Below the pieces are notes generated by a model that saw nothing but the letters and a program-made list of their open reading frames with translations, made no database searches and was not told where the DNA came from. Both the position numbers and the translations under genes were made by a program. From positions 1,077,356-1,141,355 of the forward strand of contig CM035358.1 in the NCBI GenBank assembly GCA_020137815.1: a DNA stretch of 64,000 bases. Reading direction: 5' to 3'. Below, piece after piece: positions 36,301 to 38,165 of the stretch (positions are counted from its first letter, which is position 1; every line of letters starts with the position of its first letter). This stretch comes from Hormiphora californensis. Taxonomy: Eukaryota; Ctenophora; Tentaculata; Cydippida; Pleurobrachiidae.

Positions 36301-37959
36301 TGATCGGTCCAAAGTTCGTGACATTCTTTTCTCTGGTATCCTGGGCTTATCTTCAGGGATTCGGAAACTTTGCTCTCGTTGTGGAGAACTTGACACGATT
36401 CTTGACGCAAATGCATGTCGCGAGGTCAGTGGTTTCCGTTCTGGCTCAACTCGCGAAATGTCCAAATCTGCCAGGTATGTTTCTAGTGGGCGCTGGTCGA
36501 ACGGAGTTTGGTCACCGCCAATCGAGAAGAGGTCAATTGTGTCCCACTGTGACAATGGCTCTTGGCTCAGGCTGACATTACTGACGTGATTCCGTGACAT
36601 CAGTAAACGTTTTGAAGCTCACCAGTTGGTGTAAAGTAGGGACTGCCGATACGGGTGTGTTTGGAAAGGGACGTTCTTGGGGTGGTTTCGTGACACGTAT
36701 GGGGCGTACCCGTCAGCTAGAGCGTAAAGGCGAAAGTAAACACGTTGTCTTTTATTTTGTGAATGTAAAAGTAACGGTAAAGGATTGTTACAGTTCAGTT
36801 GACTAAGAGAACACACGCTTTTGAAAGTTGCTTCGCTCCGACAAAAGAAAACTCACTCTCAAAACATCAATCGCTCTTCTCTCTCAGATCTCAGAAAACG
36901 CGCGCGCGTGTCACCAAAGCGACACACACGCGCGCGCGAAGATGCTGTGCTTTTAATAGAACTCAGCGTCAAAACAAGCACCTTCGCGATAGGACACAGA
37001 CACAAACACACATTCTCGCACACACAAACACACAGGGCTGGCCCAGTTCTGCACCATAATATATGTACTAACATTTCTAACTCTCGATATATCTTATTGT
37101 TTAGTAACACAACGAATACGAAGACGTATAAAGTTGTAGCAACGCCTCAAGCCATGGACTTCACTTGGGAGACTAGCAATGTGTAAGTTCATGAAATATC
37201 ATTCTTGTTCATATTGGTGTCTCTTAATTAACGGGTGTCTGGCGGCGCCTAAACCCGTTTTAATTCGTGTTCAGATTGGGTCAGCACGGCCTGACAGCTA
37301 ATTGTCATCTACCTGAACCTCTCGGACCTCCCTTACTCAACCTAATACTTATAATACTGTCCCTTCTCTAACCTCTCCTCCCACAGCGTCGAAGGATGGA
37401 ATTACTTGAGACTACATGCAAATGGCGGAGGGATAACACTTGACATTAATGATGATACAGGGGTATACAGAGAGTCCTCCGTGAACCAACTGGAAGCTTT
37501 TAAAATCGGTATTTATATTACTTTCATTCATGCTGTAGCACTAACAAAGATTCAAGATGTGCAAAGTGCTTGTCTGATCACCCGTTTCAGCGACAATTCT
37601 AAACCAACTTGAACTTCAGTTGCCTTGCTCGGCCCTTTCTCACATTTTCATTTTTCAGGAGGTGCAACTTCATGTGGTATATTCTCCGGTGCTATGACTC
37701 GATTCACGATCAATGGAGCTCCTTTTAGTTGGACTGTTGGACAGGGTAAGCTAAAACACTGTTACCAGTAGAGAAGAGCGAGTATATTATGTTGTAATTT
37801 AAAGTTGTTCGGCCGAGGAGAACGGATGATCAGGAAGTGAAGCTGGGCAGATGATTGAACCAATTTCCCCCCGTATTTTCAGATGTAAAGGATTGTTCTG
37901 CTGAGGCCGATAAACTGATGGGAGTTGGAGACGAGGGATCTGCTGAACAATGGGCCATG
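818..37959 (+). CDS. Perlecan-like multidomain extracellular matrix protein (overall gene span)
   Basis: A chain of about 48 exons with GT-AG borders and matching codon phases reads, in order: signal peptide, three LDLa-like modules, several Ig-like domains, EGF modules, then laminin-G-like blocks separated by EGF modules. This order (LDLa, Ig, LamG/EGF) is that of perlecan, a secreted heparan sulfate proteoglycan of basement membranes. Agrin, Crumbs and Eyes-shut share the LamG/EGF part but not the whole order. The assignment rests on domain order only, and no SEA or laminin-B domain was seen. One exon (3833-3944) needs a one-base frame correction. The 3' end is not resolved: after 37959 no phase-compatible exon is certain. 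Introns hold nested genes, tRNAs and transposons, listed separately. Exon coordinates are in the block entries below. Confidence 0.6.
1898..1969. repeat. Dispersed short repeat (TTGGTAACGAAGTTACCCC family)
   Basis: This roughly 70-bp intronic segment starts ATTGGTAACGAAGTTACCCC and ends GAGGTGTCTTCAATACCAA. A related copy lies at about 8445-8513, and a part in reverse orientation at about 17040-17098. The shared ends suggest a short non-autonomous mobile element. The family is not known to me. Confidence 0.4.
2115..2170. repeat. Perfect 27-bp inverted repeat
   Basis: Two perfectly complementary 27-bp arms are separated by AC only. The hairpin lies in the intron between the fourth and fifth exons, about 30 bp before the 3' splice site at 2200. 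Confidence 0.8.
2492..4284 (+). CDS. Exons 6-11: first Ig-like domains
   Basis: Exons are about 2492-2608, 2712-2822, 3094-3235, 3466-3604, 3833-3944 and 4211-4284. The exon at 3466 contains LVITCEASGVPTPTIHFW, a classic Ig strand B-C pattern (Cys, then Trp). The exon at 4211 contains GTFSCSASNDF, the strand F cysteine. Exon 3833-3944 reads well as KLESDEYFNITSEE, but the phase from the preceding donor puts a stop at AGATGA. A one- or two-base deletion near 3838 would explain this, so a consensus error or a mutation is likely. The introns contain a six-fold duplicated 3' splice site (2909-3093) and two hAT MITEs. Confidence 0.6.
2872..3093 (+). repeat. 37-bp tandem array that duplicates a 3' splice site
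   Basis: The unit runs GTGACATTCACCAATATT, then AACAAG, then TGTGTTCCTGCAG. Candidate acceptors end at 2908, 2945, 2982, 3019, 3056 and 3093. Only the last is followed by the long open exon (3094-3235). The repeated unit contains the first 24 bases of that exon plus a short pyrimidine stretch and CAG. The period of 37 is not a multiple of three, and use of an earlier site soon meets TAA. Only the last site therefore gives a productive product. Confidence 0.75.
3244..3338. mobile_element. hAT-type MITE
   Basis: This 95-bp element starts CAGGAACCGACC and ends GGTTGGTTCCTA, and belongs to the family also found at 4030 and 16183. It is flanked by the near-identical octamers GTAATTAT and GTAACTAT (one mismatch), an 8-bp target duplication. 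The left octamer begins with the GT of the donor after 3235, so the insertion landed at the splice site and duplicated it. Confidence 0.65.
4030..4138. mobile_element. hAT-type MITE with perfect 8-bp target duplication
   Basis: The element begins CAGGAGCCGACCG and ends GGTCATTTCCTG. GTACTGGT stands on both sides. The inner sequence (CTGATTGGCTGATTACC, then CACGTGACCTAAATAACG) matches the copies at 16183-16305 and about 11638. An 8-bp duplication and CAG-type ends point to the hAT superfamily. Confidence 0.75.
4391..5009 (+). repeat. About 32-bp minisatellite of complete 3' splice-site modules
   Basis: The unit TTACCATGGTAACACC, then CTGAC, then TCTCTCTTTAG, contains a branch-like CTGAC, a pyrimidine run and AG. 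I count 17 AGs of this type. The first ends at 4409 and the last (5009) is the true acceptor before the exon starting TTATCCAGACT. One unit has expanded to a (CT)n run at about 4621-4693. Splicing to any upstream unit would read VTMVTP and then a stop. Confidence 0.75.
5010..8171 (+). CDS. Exons 12-17: further Ig-like domains
   Basis: Exons are about 5010-5130, 6956-7028, 7206-7317, 7519-7636, 7865-7946 and 8063-8171. The first carries ATIDCNATGNHTPR (Ig strand B cysteine). The next two carry VGIYSVDEDGTLHIV and KLHYRCKAFSSVGS (strand F cysteine), completing one Ig domain. The later exons (DILIETVPDTDTVTLMEG and following) form a beta-rich Ig-like domain without clear cysteines. Phases match throughout. 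The 5' part of exon 6956-7028 is duplicated upstream at 6487-6549 inside the intron. The intron 5131-6955 is filled with a TACTAAC minisatellite. Confidence 0.6.
5560..6941 (+). repeat. 12-bp minisatellite CCCCACTACTAA (TACTAAC array)
   Basis: The unit CCCCACTACTAA and variants with CCTCCCAA or ATTACTAA fill most of the intron 5131-6955. The joint of neighbouring units creates TACTAAC, the consensus branch site, roughly 90 times by estimate. A copy of the 5' part of the next exon interrupts the array at about 6473-6549. The frames rich in VGLVVGL on the minus strand are products of the repeat, not genes. Confidence 0.85.
6473..6549 (+). repeat. Duplicated splice site and 5' part of exon 13
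   Basis: The sequence from CCTATGACTCGCCAG to TTCAGACAGCA is identical to 6942-7018, which includes the true 3' splice site and most of the exon at 6956. This upstream copy breaks off before the donor and continues into CTCTCTCCCACTACTAAC. The spacing is 469 bp, which suggests a tandem duplication of the array plus the exon start. Confidence 0.75.
7446..7514 (+). repeat. 14-bp tandem repeat AATAATCTCCCTCC before an acceptor
   Basis: About five copies of a pyrimidine-rich 14-mer lie directly before the 3' splice site AATCAAG at 7518. Confidence 0.7.
8666..9387 (-). CDS. Nested two-exon gene for a secreted Cys-containing proprotein
   Basis: Exon 1 (9157-9387) starts MAALCIFLLLSIFSVQHFGS, a clear signal peptide, and ends in phase 0 at a GTAAGT donor. 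Exon 2 (8666-9028) joins in phase 0 after an AG and ends in TAG, giving about 198 residues. The mature part has cysteines in AYYCSGN, ECKPGGCTRTC, NICRAKK, ATCDTSD and FLCCTLE. KPRRKRQ is a good furin-type cleavage site that would leave an N-terminal Gln on a peptide of roughly 70 residues. I do not recognise the family. The pattern suggests a processed secreted factor or peptide precursor, which is inference. The gene lies wholly inside the intron 8172-9844 of the large gene, on the opposite strand. Confidence 0.6.
9845..10400 (+). CDS. Exons 18-19: Ig-like domain
   Basis: Exons are about 9845-9992 and 10255-10400. They read ADPVIKEDLGGNVTGVIEAN, then HPLPDSVTWTLNST, then FMCRYSLQVLDIDYDHEGTY. 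These match an Ig-like fold: a Trp in strand C and the D-x-G-x-Y motif near strand F (DHEGTY). Phase 1 from exon 8063-8171 joins correctly, although a nested antisense gene lies in the intervening 1.7-kb intron. Confidence 0.6.
10617..11610 (+). CDS. Exons 20-22: EGF modules
   Basis: Exons are about 10617-10749, 10944-11049 and 11467-11610. The first reads DDPCYDNPCQNDGICS and ends GKNCESNDWC, a complete EGF module. The second reads LCVNGECHTREYDVNYECDC and ends GTHCDIR. The third has CENTYLEPDGYKCYC and ends GSYCDLEQ. Exon 21 may end at 11049 or at any of eight further donors 30 bp apart, all in phase 0 (see the repeat at 11050-11300). A LINE lies in the following intron. Confidence 0.65.
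11050..11300 (+). repeat. 30-bp tandem array that duplicates a 5' splice site in frame
   Basis: The unit GTAGGTATGGGTGATGTGG then GTGATATCAGG repeats with period 30. GT donors fall at 11050, 11080, 11110, 11140, 11170, 11200, 11230, 11260 and 11290, each preceded by AGG or GGG. The sixth (AAGG then GTAAGT) is closest to consensus. The frame of the EGF exon stays open through the array as VGMGDVGDIR units, and all donors are in phase 0 with the exon at 11467. Donor choice could therefore add 0 to 80 residues in steps of ten. Confidence 0.8.
11638..11732. mobile_element. hAT-type MITE, incomplete copy
   Basis: This matches the body of the 16183-16305 element from GACCGAATCAGGAAATACTGG to TTGTTTCGG. 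The outer ends are lost and the right side abuts the 5' end of the CR1-like LINE. Confidence 0.6.
11843..14344 (+). CDS. LINE ORF2: endonuclease (C-terminal part) and reverse transcriptase
   Basis: The ORF is 833 residues from its first ATG, and the frame is open further upstream. The start MGDFNFQV and later GGTLDLLL and TTSDHFMVL are C-terminal motifs of an apurinic-type endonuclease. Reverse transcriptase motifs follow: SNYRPVSNLPFISKLLEKVV, DMSAAFDTVDH, GVPQGSLLGPVLF and the catalytic LYADDSQLY. The tail RLDYCNVLYSGLPKKLLDSL and VYLPEVWNKLS-type end are typical of CR1/Jockey-group elements. It catalyses target-primed reverse transcription of its own RNA. The reverse transcriptase frame has no stop or frameshift, so the copy is young, but the missing 5' end makes it non-autonomous. 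Confidence 0.85.
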   Translation: MGDFNFQVHDTQNFYAKKLLALLDSLGFDQLVPMQPTHVRGGTLDLLLCQKDRVSKVQSVTIFPEGTTSDHFMVLADLLIETTRSEYKTREQIDTYRDFRAVDLELFRRAFGDVDWSAVMESKSAEDALAAYSRIIDDLVERTVPLKRKKKKGAKIKPWRDNPEVREVLRLRRKAERAWESNRTSITKKQFNDLKRQFGRVDKEARMKYVKDDLEESRDDPKALQRKLSRLLGNNETFLPETSDKRKLADDFGDFFVGKVERIRTTVLEEQNQRTTRNVLHQTPVCCFEKFEEVSPEKLIRIIKDMPDKTCDLDLIPTWLVKGCIDELATALCKFVNLSLQCSSVPDILQQALVFPTIKNPHGDKDSLSNYRPVSNLPFISKLLEKVVLEQLNSYLNENELLNKHQSGYRVGHSCETLLMGMFDDLLRDLDEGKVTGLFLLDMSAAFDTVDHGKLLETLEGRFGVKGSVLDWFASYLQCRNYRVNVEGELSRIITLICGVPQGSLLGPVLFLLYVEELQDLVRPFGLRIKLYADDSQLYISLVPTDEDGWNAAKERIEECLSSVKLWMSDHWLKCNEAKTEFLLLGKSSALDKMVFQPTVSFGGVEISPMEFTGSAGKTLGVFLDSNISMERQINSVKKQCGMLLKNLWQVNRCLDKPTKMLLVKQLIVSRLDYCNVLYSGLPKKLLDSLQRVLNSCVRFVYGLYGHQDSYMPYLSEMHVLPIEQRVKFKVCLMAYKIVHGLAPVYLQEQVPVDDGLHVIRTTRGNAQPDGLKLRYPKLSSVNATSKLRRRRPSVYLPEVWNKLSIDLRAIDSVDSFKSKLKTSLFIEAFGES
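14640..15527. mobile_element. piggyBac-type MITE in the LINE 3' UTR
   Basis: The element is bounded by TTAA at 14640-14643 and 15524-15527. The ends are CCCTTTGAGACCGATAG and, on the other strand, CCCTTTGGGACCGATAG. TTAA targets and CCC ends are the mark of piggyBac elements. Inside are the near-palindromic GGGTCACCAGTGACCC motifs (14668, 14990, 15388). No transposase frame is present. Confidence 0.75.
16005..16614 (+). CDS. Exons 23-24: EGF modules
   Basis: Exons are about 16005-16118 and 16497-16614. The first reads LCTPNPCENGGTCEVTG and ends MEGYTGDNCE, an EGF module with the usual six cysteines. The second reads GTCFGRCNDRAYCETT and ends YYGSDCEN. They open the LamG/EGF half of the protein. 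A hAT MITE with an 8-bp target duplication sits in the intron between them. Confidence 0.65.
16183..16305. mobile_element. hAT-type MITE, complete copy
   Basis: This 123-bp element has ends CAGGAACCGACCGAA and TTCGGTCGGTTCCTG as inverted repeats. It is flanked by the perfect octamer CAAAGGAG (16175-16182 and 16306-16313). Confidence 0.8.
16625..16668. repeat. Short inverted repeat
   Basis: AGCTGGCGGCGCTGTTCA and TGAACAGTGCCGCCAGCT form an 18-bp stem with one mismatch and an 8-nt loop, just after the exon ending at 16614. Confidence 0.7.
16826..21736 (+). CDS. Exons 25-30: first laminin-G-like domain
   Basis: Exons are about 16826-16982, 17157-17203, 17474-17628, 17773-17880, 17962-18030 and 21619-21736. 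The reading (FENDGVVVVSYADNS, then LNIEATFDSTMKS, then LSLTVIVYRGDRVAV-like strands, then FTGIGIGNIVSAQVSCL, then GTVVIVAGDMMINGGKV) has the alternating strands of a LamG or concanavalin-like sandwich. The last exon runs into VDMCQNG, the start of an EGF. The 3.6-kb intron before it carries the His-rich antisense gene. In the intron before 17474 a unit with TTCTAAT and a pyrimidine run is repeated three times. Confidence 0.55.
18177..18314. repeat. Perfect 66-bp inverted repeat (foldback)
   Basis: Two 66-bp arms are perfectly complementary around a 6-nt loop (CATCAG). The outer ends are CAAATAAAAACAAGG. It lies in the intron with the His-rich gene. No target duplication is certain. Confidence 0.8.
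18520..20646 (-). CDS. Secreted His-rich tandem-repeat protein (nested gene)
   Basis: A single open frame of 708 residues starts at the ATG at 20646 with MKLIVIVALAIMAVTA, a clean signal peptide. It continues as about 42 repeats sharing RRGVEERP. Unit types are A HGPHGRHHH (17 residues with the core), B HGPHHPHH, C HGRHHPHH and D RHHHHHHH (15-16 residues). Runs such as D-D-C-B-B-A recur, showing duplication of larger blocks. The protein has no Cys; the repeats are about one third His, plus Arg, Pro and a conserved Glu pair. Such proteins can bind metals (Zn, Cu, Ni) or change charge with pH, which is inference. It lies antisense in the intron 18031-21618 of the large gene. The other two long open frames in the block (one per strand) lack such a design and follow from the stop-free repeat. 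I know no named family. Copy number may be wrong in the assembly. Confidence 0.7.
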   Translation of the reverse strand: MKLIVIVALAIMAVTAEERPRGPHGRPHHHRGVEERPHGPHHPHHRRGVEERPHGPHGRHHHRRGVEERPHGPHGRHHHRRGVEERPHGPHGRHHHRRGVEERPHGPHGRHHHRRGVEERPHGPHGRHHHRRGVEERPHGPHGRHHHRRGVEERPHGPHGRHHHRRGVEERPHGPHGRHHHRRGVEERPHGRHHPHHRRGVEERPHGPHHPHHRRGVEERPHGPHGRHHHRRGVEERPHGPHHPHHRRGVEERPHGPHGRHHHRRGVEERPHGPHGRHHHRRGVEERPHGPHHPHHRRGVEERPHGPHGRHHHRRGVEERPHGPHGRHHHRRGVEERPHGPHHPHHRRGVEERPHGPHGRHHHRRGVEERPRHHHHHHRRGVEERPRHHHHHHHRRGVEERPHGRHHPHHRRGVEERPHGPHHPHHRRGVEERPHGPHHPHHRRGVEERPHGPHGRHHHRRGVEERPRHHHHPHHRRGVEERPRHHHHHHHRRGVEERPHGRHHPHHRRGVEERPHGPHHPHHRRGVEERPHGPHHPHHRRGVEERPHGPHGRHHHRRGVEERPHGPHHPHHRRGVEERPHGPHHPHHRRGVEERPHGPHGRHHHRRGVEERPHGPHGRHHHRRGVEERPHGPHGRHHHRRGVEERPHGPHHPHHRRGVEERPRHHHHHHHRRGVEERPRHHHHHHHRRGVEEHPRHHHHHHRRHGVE
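20647..21230. other. Upstream side of the His-rich gene, no gene seen
   Basis: An AT-rich TTTAAATATTTT on the minus strand about 35 bases before the ATG could serve as a TATA-like element. A second TATA-like GTATATAAG at about 20915 faces the + strand. Nothing coding is visible. Confidence 0.3.
21230..21385. repeat. (GTA)n and (GA)n microsatellites with duplicated GAGCGAGATTGGACTGGATA
   Basis: A short (GTA)n run is followed by two (GA)n blocks. The block GAGCGAGATTGGACTGGATA occurs at about 21303 and again at about 21356. Confidence 0.8.
22011..23285 (+). CDS. Exons 31-34: two EGF modules and second laminin-G-like domain
   Basis: Exons are about 22011-22084, 22276-22551, 22855-22971 and 23102-23285. 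The first completes an EGF (TCVEATGVCDSC, then YTGDTC). The second starts with CTKGCLNGGQCLGDNFC and ends its EGF with GFQGPLCEE, then runs directly into a LamG-like segment (MKDGMGHVSFVTSSD, then LTVEVNFAAM). The later exons continue the beta strands (QTYIAFMRGESQAVF, then LPQYEWVTVSGYIFAD). Phases agree at every join. Confidence 0.6.
23451..24591 (+). CDS. Exons 35-36: end of LamG block and EGF module
   Basis: Exons are about 23451-23607 and 24545-24591. The first ends a LamG-like segment and begins an EGF with CDPDTCHGTCTDVG. The second completes it with ECVCDSDRYGENCEY. The 937-bp intron between them carries three antisense tRNA-Arg(UCG) genes. Confidence 0.6.
23639..23711 (-). tRNA. tRNA-Arg (anticodon UCG), copy 1
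   Basis: The 73-nt cloverleaf reads on the minus strand. The A box is TGGCCTAATGG and the B box is GGTTCGAGTCC. The anticodon stem-loop TCTGA CTTCGAA TCAGA gives anticodon UCG (codon CGA). The acceptor pairs GGCCTCG with CGGGGTC. A TTTT terminator follows after a few bases. It lies in an intron of the large gene, antisense to it. Confidence 0.9.
23931..24003 (-). tRNA. tRNA-Arg (anticodon UCG), copy 2
   Basis: This copy is identical over the full 73 nt to copy 1 and shares its short flanks (GTC before, CTGACATTTTG after), including the T4 terminator. It is in the same intron. Confidence 0.9.
24409..24481 (-). tRNA. tRNA-Arg (anticodon UCG), copy 3
   Basis: This is the third identical copy in the same 937-bp intron, with the same T4 terminator. 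Spacings between copies are irregular (292 and 478 bp) and the sequence between them is unrelated, so this is not a simple recent tandem array. Confidence 0.9.
24646..27227 (+). CDS. Exons 37-41: third laminin-G-like domain
   Basis: Exons are about 24646-24725, 25033-25150, 26618-26766, 26895-26997 and 27120-27227. Readable segments are QSTVLKTVSPYTSHIA, TLLFWMRVEDVTQKGVV, GEWTMIMVDTSMMMN and FNLDSLTYLGGAPG. The last two are the most LamG-like (a WTM..V strand, then LYLGG-type). The domain ends near ICQLPSMLSPCSTS. The intron between 25150 and 26618 carries a foldback element split by a LINE. Phases are consistent. Confidence 0.6.
25342..26160 (+). CDS. C-terminal part of an R2-like LINE protein (zinc knuckle and endonuclease)
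   Basis: About 270 residues end at TGA. ASSWLTALPLKEHGF, then the knuckle CACGKANTLEHCLSC (C-x-C-x7-H-x3-C), then LRHNNIRDLTANIL lead into RLDVSARNV and VYTDIRVFN. The last two fit the spaced acidic residues of the restriction-like nuclease fold in R2/NeSL-type retrotransposons. Such a nuclease nicks target DNA to prime reverse transcription. The reverse transcriptase domain itself is missing through 5' truncation. The codons upstream of 25342 that stay in frame belong to the foldback element, not to the LINE. Confidence 0.7.
   Translation, partial: QQACSLLSGTDRRLFDEISSRGASSWLTALPLKEHGFVLNKQQFRDAILLRYNLPLEDVPAACACGKANTLEHCLSCALGGYVYLRHNNIRDLTANILVEAGCKDVRIEPQLLPITGETFQYRSTNTANSARLDVSARNVWSDLDKVYTDIRVFNSLAPTNIGKSLQDTMRRHEREKVLNYNDRVLQVEKATFTPLVFSTTGVMGPQAEVFYKKVAKLLSDKTGHTYNDAIRYIRLRLSFSLLKTILIAIRGYRGNKWTHFCSKTNDFHLII
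25342..26283 (+). mobile_element. 5'-truncated LINE with restriction-like endonuclease
   Basis: The piece between the two target-site copies contains the end of a LINE ORF, a 3' UTR and a short A tail (26277-26283). The 14-bp target duplication AAAAGTATGGTTGG marks the insertion. Confidence 0.75.
27482..28212 (+). CDS. Exons 42-44: EGF modules and start of fourth laminin-G-like domain
   Basis: Exons are about 27482-27585, 27757-27911 and 28069-28212. They read GTAECVDLGDGGFECKC and end GWTGAHCE (EGF), then TDCGENKICVGEGDCVC (a second EGF-like unit), then FDLRFMFHADSTHYT, a LamG strand. The 3' splice partner of 28212 is at 37105: a Gypsy retrotransposon was inserted in the intron. Phase 2 joins correctly across it. 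Confidence 0.6.
28364..28793 (-). repeat. 3' LTR of the Gypsy element
   Basis: Starts TGGTG and ends CACCA (TG...CA rule). It contains a hairpin-prone (CG)n stretch, CGCGCGCGTGTC with GACACACACGCGCG, at about 28638-28676. Confidence 0.9.
29636..29960 (-). repeat. About 61-bp tandem repeats in the Gypsy 3' region
   Basis: Six copies of a unit beginning TTGTCGAGTACACTCAACTT occur, about 61 bp apart. Two half-unit types alternate, giving a higher period of about 122 bp. They lie between the integrase gene and the 3' LTR and have no coding content. Confidence 0.8.
30135..31751 (-). CDS. Gypsy integrase
   Basis: The frame continues pol after a -1 shift near 31880. It carries an HHCC zinc-binding region (HDFHTGHAGVS, then CVNCASNKQ). 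The DDE triad lies in VIVIDHI, ITDVYSN or ICDQHQNF, and RAENSNKKID. A GPF/Y-type module (FGPRFSGPFPVSQV) is near the end. The first codon counted here is GTG (Val), not a true start; the frame is open further upstream. The tail has a short repeat, PEQPEDDHDTAE, twice, from a duplicated DNA stretch. No chromodomain is seen. Confidence 0.85.
   Translation of the reverse strand: MRKWVSDGNRQVVQANRAPPDLESLWKQYQLLRLEDGVLQRKWLDIKTNDSNWLIVVPMKEREELIRQAHDFHTGHAGVSATVDHLRRNFYWPAQPKQVGLYIGQCVNCASNKQRQQTFQAEMATFVCHEFNAVIVIDHIVPEARGSTIRGNKNVLTITDVYSNFLVAVPTKTQTSVESREKILAHWIWKFGWPREIICDQHQNFNGKEFKDFFEKLNVKVQHGQAYSARSTGRAENSNKKIDRILRATLFESNPKDWDLHLDQVCFKLNNTRSRRTGFTAHRIVFGTEPNMPDALHLRRPMDKKDKTPQMGIPASVYNRYREICNLSYKIRQNVDEDLIAAKKQFNKRLNDPELAIGDQVLVKIPCPVHKFGPRFSGPFPVSQVLSPYLYRVKMSVGDKVIGVGKLKLFARNGKTVECKNSEKLKETESNPPMMPVLVQHANADHQDCNETSVEIVPTPEKPEADQKIVETSSPSPEQPEDDHDTAETSSPTPEQPEDDHDTAETPSPDQTSPPVTGGNDRRIRLRAHVKPPDRFRG
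31823..35290 (-). CDS. pol: Gypsy pol: protease, reverse transcriptase, RNase H
   Basis: The open frame is -1 relative to gag and starts inside it, so no own ATG is needed. FIDTGSQVNL is the aspartic protease site. LVCDLRNVNK, FSSFDLTRGYWQLP and VQFVDDLLL (the FVDD catalytic box) are reverse transcriptase motifs. VTLDASEKGLGASL starts RNase H, which ends near HLSGPENKICDWLSR. About 100 acidic, Ser-rich residues follow before a stop at 31823. The integrase continues in another frame (see 30135-31751). The last codons of this frame, after about 31880, are out of register with the family. Confidence 0.9.
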   Translation of the reverse strand: MLCLSSEWTPQQKLPEPRMAVKRESGRRFSQRGHTPELRPRQLIERTVTPAQKKEIEENRVTTPESVPVKCVWDSPRSDKVYPREEEGDTATSLNSTQAVAGTEVAPDENDKGLSTASDVDSKELVITPKSSPRTKKTEKVVIRKQEKNQSHTDVSDEKNEIVDSSAVVEVEGNNEDDTERKKKRNKRSKAAKVKALSGEEIRKSQEIIVNGLIHGPAWCEDQTKHPVRMFIDTGSQVNLIDWTTVCKYGLVSEICETQRKLRDFSGNRIPCRGAISLNMIVGGATINLVNFVVCEGMDTDILLGDPFCRSTGAALDYTNAELRVPNGEPVPFLPRPRSTKKILQIRWGETTTIPPHTMGYVVGSLKDDCLGDTIGLVSTDWSRKNNGLLIGDAIAEAMEGDIPMRVLNFSEEPITLRRGDKAAKFRPVPGYDPYSRVEWEDRIQFLRESEEPEVEKWTKEELFERLKVKTASRNLTKQQAQDLQDIIWEHRDCFAYDEYDLGSCNMYKATIKLKEGATPQWTPPFPCPYKLEGEMQKTIDEMVKTNVVEILPQRSDWNSPTFLVRKKTPKGQPQRYRLVCDLRNVNKMCMPANFPLAHLDHVLDKIGQDKIFSSFDLTRGYWQLPYDESSKQITAFLYKNTQYAFSKTVMGHRSSGPSFCDMMNRLLGSLPIEQVVQFVDDLLLSSVTADQHLDRLERLLSRLYGANLKISPDKSQLMRDAVDFVGVRVSGGGISITEDRVADLLALREPESKKEVMQAMGALNYVRKWIPAYSSISKPIFASIRGGKECKFKWTKECSEAYAKLKQLVAESTQLAIPNPEDPYSSYEVTLDASEKGLGASLSQELDTPEGGRERRIVAYYSRALPEYKRARGQTKLEFEALFAAIQHWTIYLYNVKQFVVITDCLSLVKAEGTLFTKPDNAVTKKVMKLAEFNFKLQHLSGPENKICDWLSRFSLPPTKIEAETQTTPQTHEDLTKVVKVVNLCDRNNEEMQQDVIRKIPEDRHNSTESEADTESNHEDCSSSSVDTGTYMSTEDSSEDISLSTIRVNSVSECEVFLIKSTQFPAASYVTEYEYFSNEDKPPTQSDEDSHPQHESIGSEETLGLCKILNDLVSCEEISTCPEKVMTENNEEEEKNGHMSRRFIVYAHRSSKTG
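35161..36600 (-). CDS. gag: Gypsy gag
   Basis: The ORF is 479 residues from ATG. The middle part (LKSYLKRFEDYLSMA, then VSDFAERIHRAAELAFPG) has the look of a retrotransposon capsid. The C-terminal third has three zinc-knuckle-like motifs: CKFCKKTNHTEANC, CQICGQDLHEARNC and CYVCHQNGHLSRNC. The third is the canonical C-x2-C-x4-H-x4-C. Gag packages the element RNA. The stop lies 130 bases inside the overlapping pol frame. Confidence 0.9.
   Translation of the reverse strand: MSRNHVSNVSLSQEPLSQWDTIDLFSIGGDQTPFDQRPLETYLADLDISRVEPERKPLTSRHAFASRIVSSSPQREQSFRIPEDKPRIPEKRMSRTLDRSRALSCRSTSSNNPNVPRNPVVVPASRPVADQRNVQPTQVDQNRYRTPPSGIKPPKFKEGNSLKSYLKRFEDYLSMATENPQDVRGILLNCLKCDATYDRIRRLKFSQEEMANPHKLLQFIRDAILNDAAIAETNRLELKDIKQDEHESVSDFAERIHRAAELAFPGESDDRVNANKIDALQDGLHDRDVAKDVCDWKKQDVAFETLVAEAERAATQNKIFKRGGADYGATVYAIRSDGRMSQNQPYQRKSWNPCKFCKKTNHTEANCRFKITCQICGQDLHEARNCPVLASTIQTDVNPMQNQQTMNFRPQTFTTGNRRQATSSVPGTREHDRANGLCYVCHQNGHLSRNCQNRGWQLNERAVGDFHNADTHQNSGRAN
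35170..35230 (-). promoter_or_regulatory. Predicted -1 ribosomal frameshift signal between gag and pol
   Basis: In gag frame the heptamer G TTA AAC (35224-35230 on the minus strand) is a known efficient slippery type (GUUAAAC). After a 6-nt spacer (35218-35223) comes a 10-bp stem, GCGGTCGGAG with CTCCGGCCGC (35208-35217 with 35170-35179; one G-U pair), closing a 28-nt loop. A -1 slip enters the pol frame exactly. A pseudoknot partner was not found. Confidence 0.7.
36627..37056 (-). repeat. 5' LTR of the Gypsy element
   Basis: Matches 28364-28793 at every position I compared. In element sense the internal region begins AC then TGGTGAGCTTC. A TGG two bases inside the LTR is where a tRNA primer site would be expected, but I could not assign the primer tRNA. 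Confidence 0.9.
37105..37959 (+). CDS. Exons 45-48: rest of fourth laminin-G-like domain
   Basis: Exons are about 37105-37182, 37387-37508, 37659-37745 and 37883-37959. They read TYKVVATPQAMDFTWETSN, then GWNYLRLHANGGGITLDIN, then GGATSCGIFSGAMTRFTING, then DCSAEADKLMGVGDEGSAE. Phases run 2, 2, 1, 1 and end in phase 0. This completes a LamG-like sandwich. No exon downstream could be joined with certainty. Confidence 0.55.
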
Positions 37960-38165
37960 GTATTTTGAAGAACATTGAGAAAAGTGTGGTGATTTGCTTA
38001 CTTTTAGAGAGTTTAATAGAAGTAACCTCTGTTGAACGGTCTGTAACTATGTAAATTAATCGGAGGTGAGGACTGAAAAGTTTTAATTTTTATATCTTAG
38101 TTTTTATAGTTTTAGCTGATTTGTTTAGAAAAAAAGATAATTGTTTTGATTTTGCAAAATGTCAG

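Larger units (their letters stand above)
28364..37056 (-). mobile_element. Complete Gypsy-type LTR retrotransposon
   Basis: The element is 8693 bp, with two 430-bp LTRs and internal gag, protease, reverse transcriptase, RNase H and integrase, in the order protease-RT-RH-IN that defines the Ty3/Gypsy group. It is flanked by TAAT on both sides (28360-28363 and 37057-37060), a 4-bp target duplication. The LTRs look identical by eye, so the insertion is recent. It is antisense in the intron between exons 28069-28212 and 37105-37182 of the large gene. No env frame was found in the 1.3 kb between the integrase stop and the LTR. Confidence 0.9.
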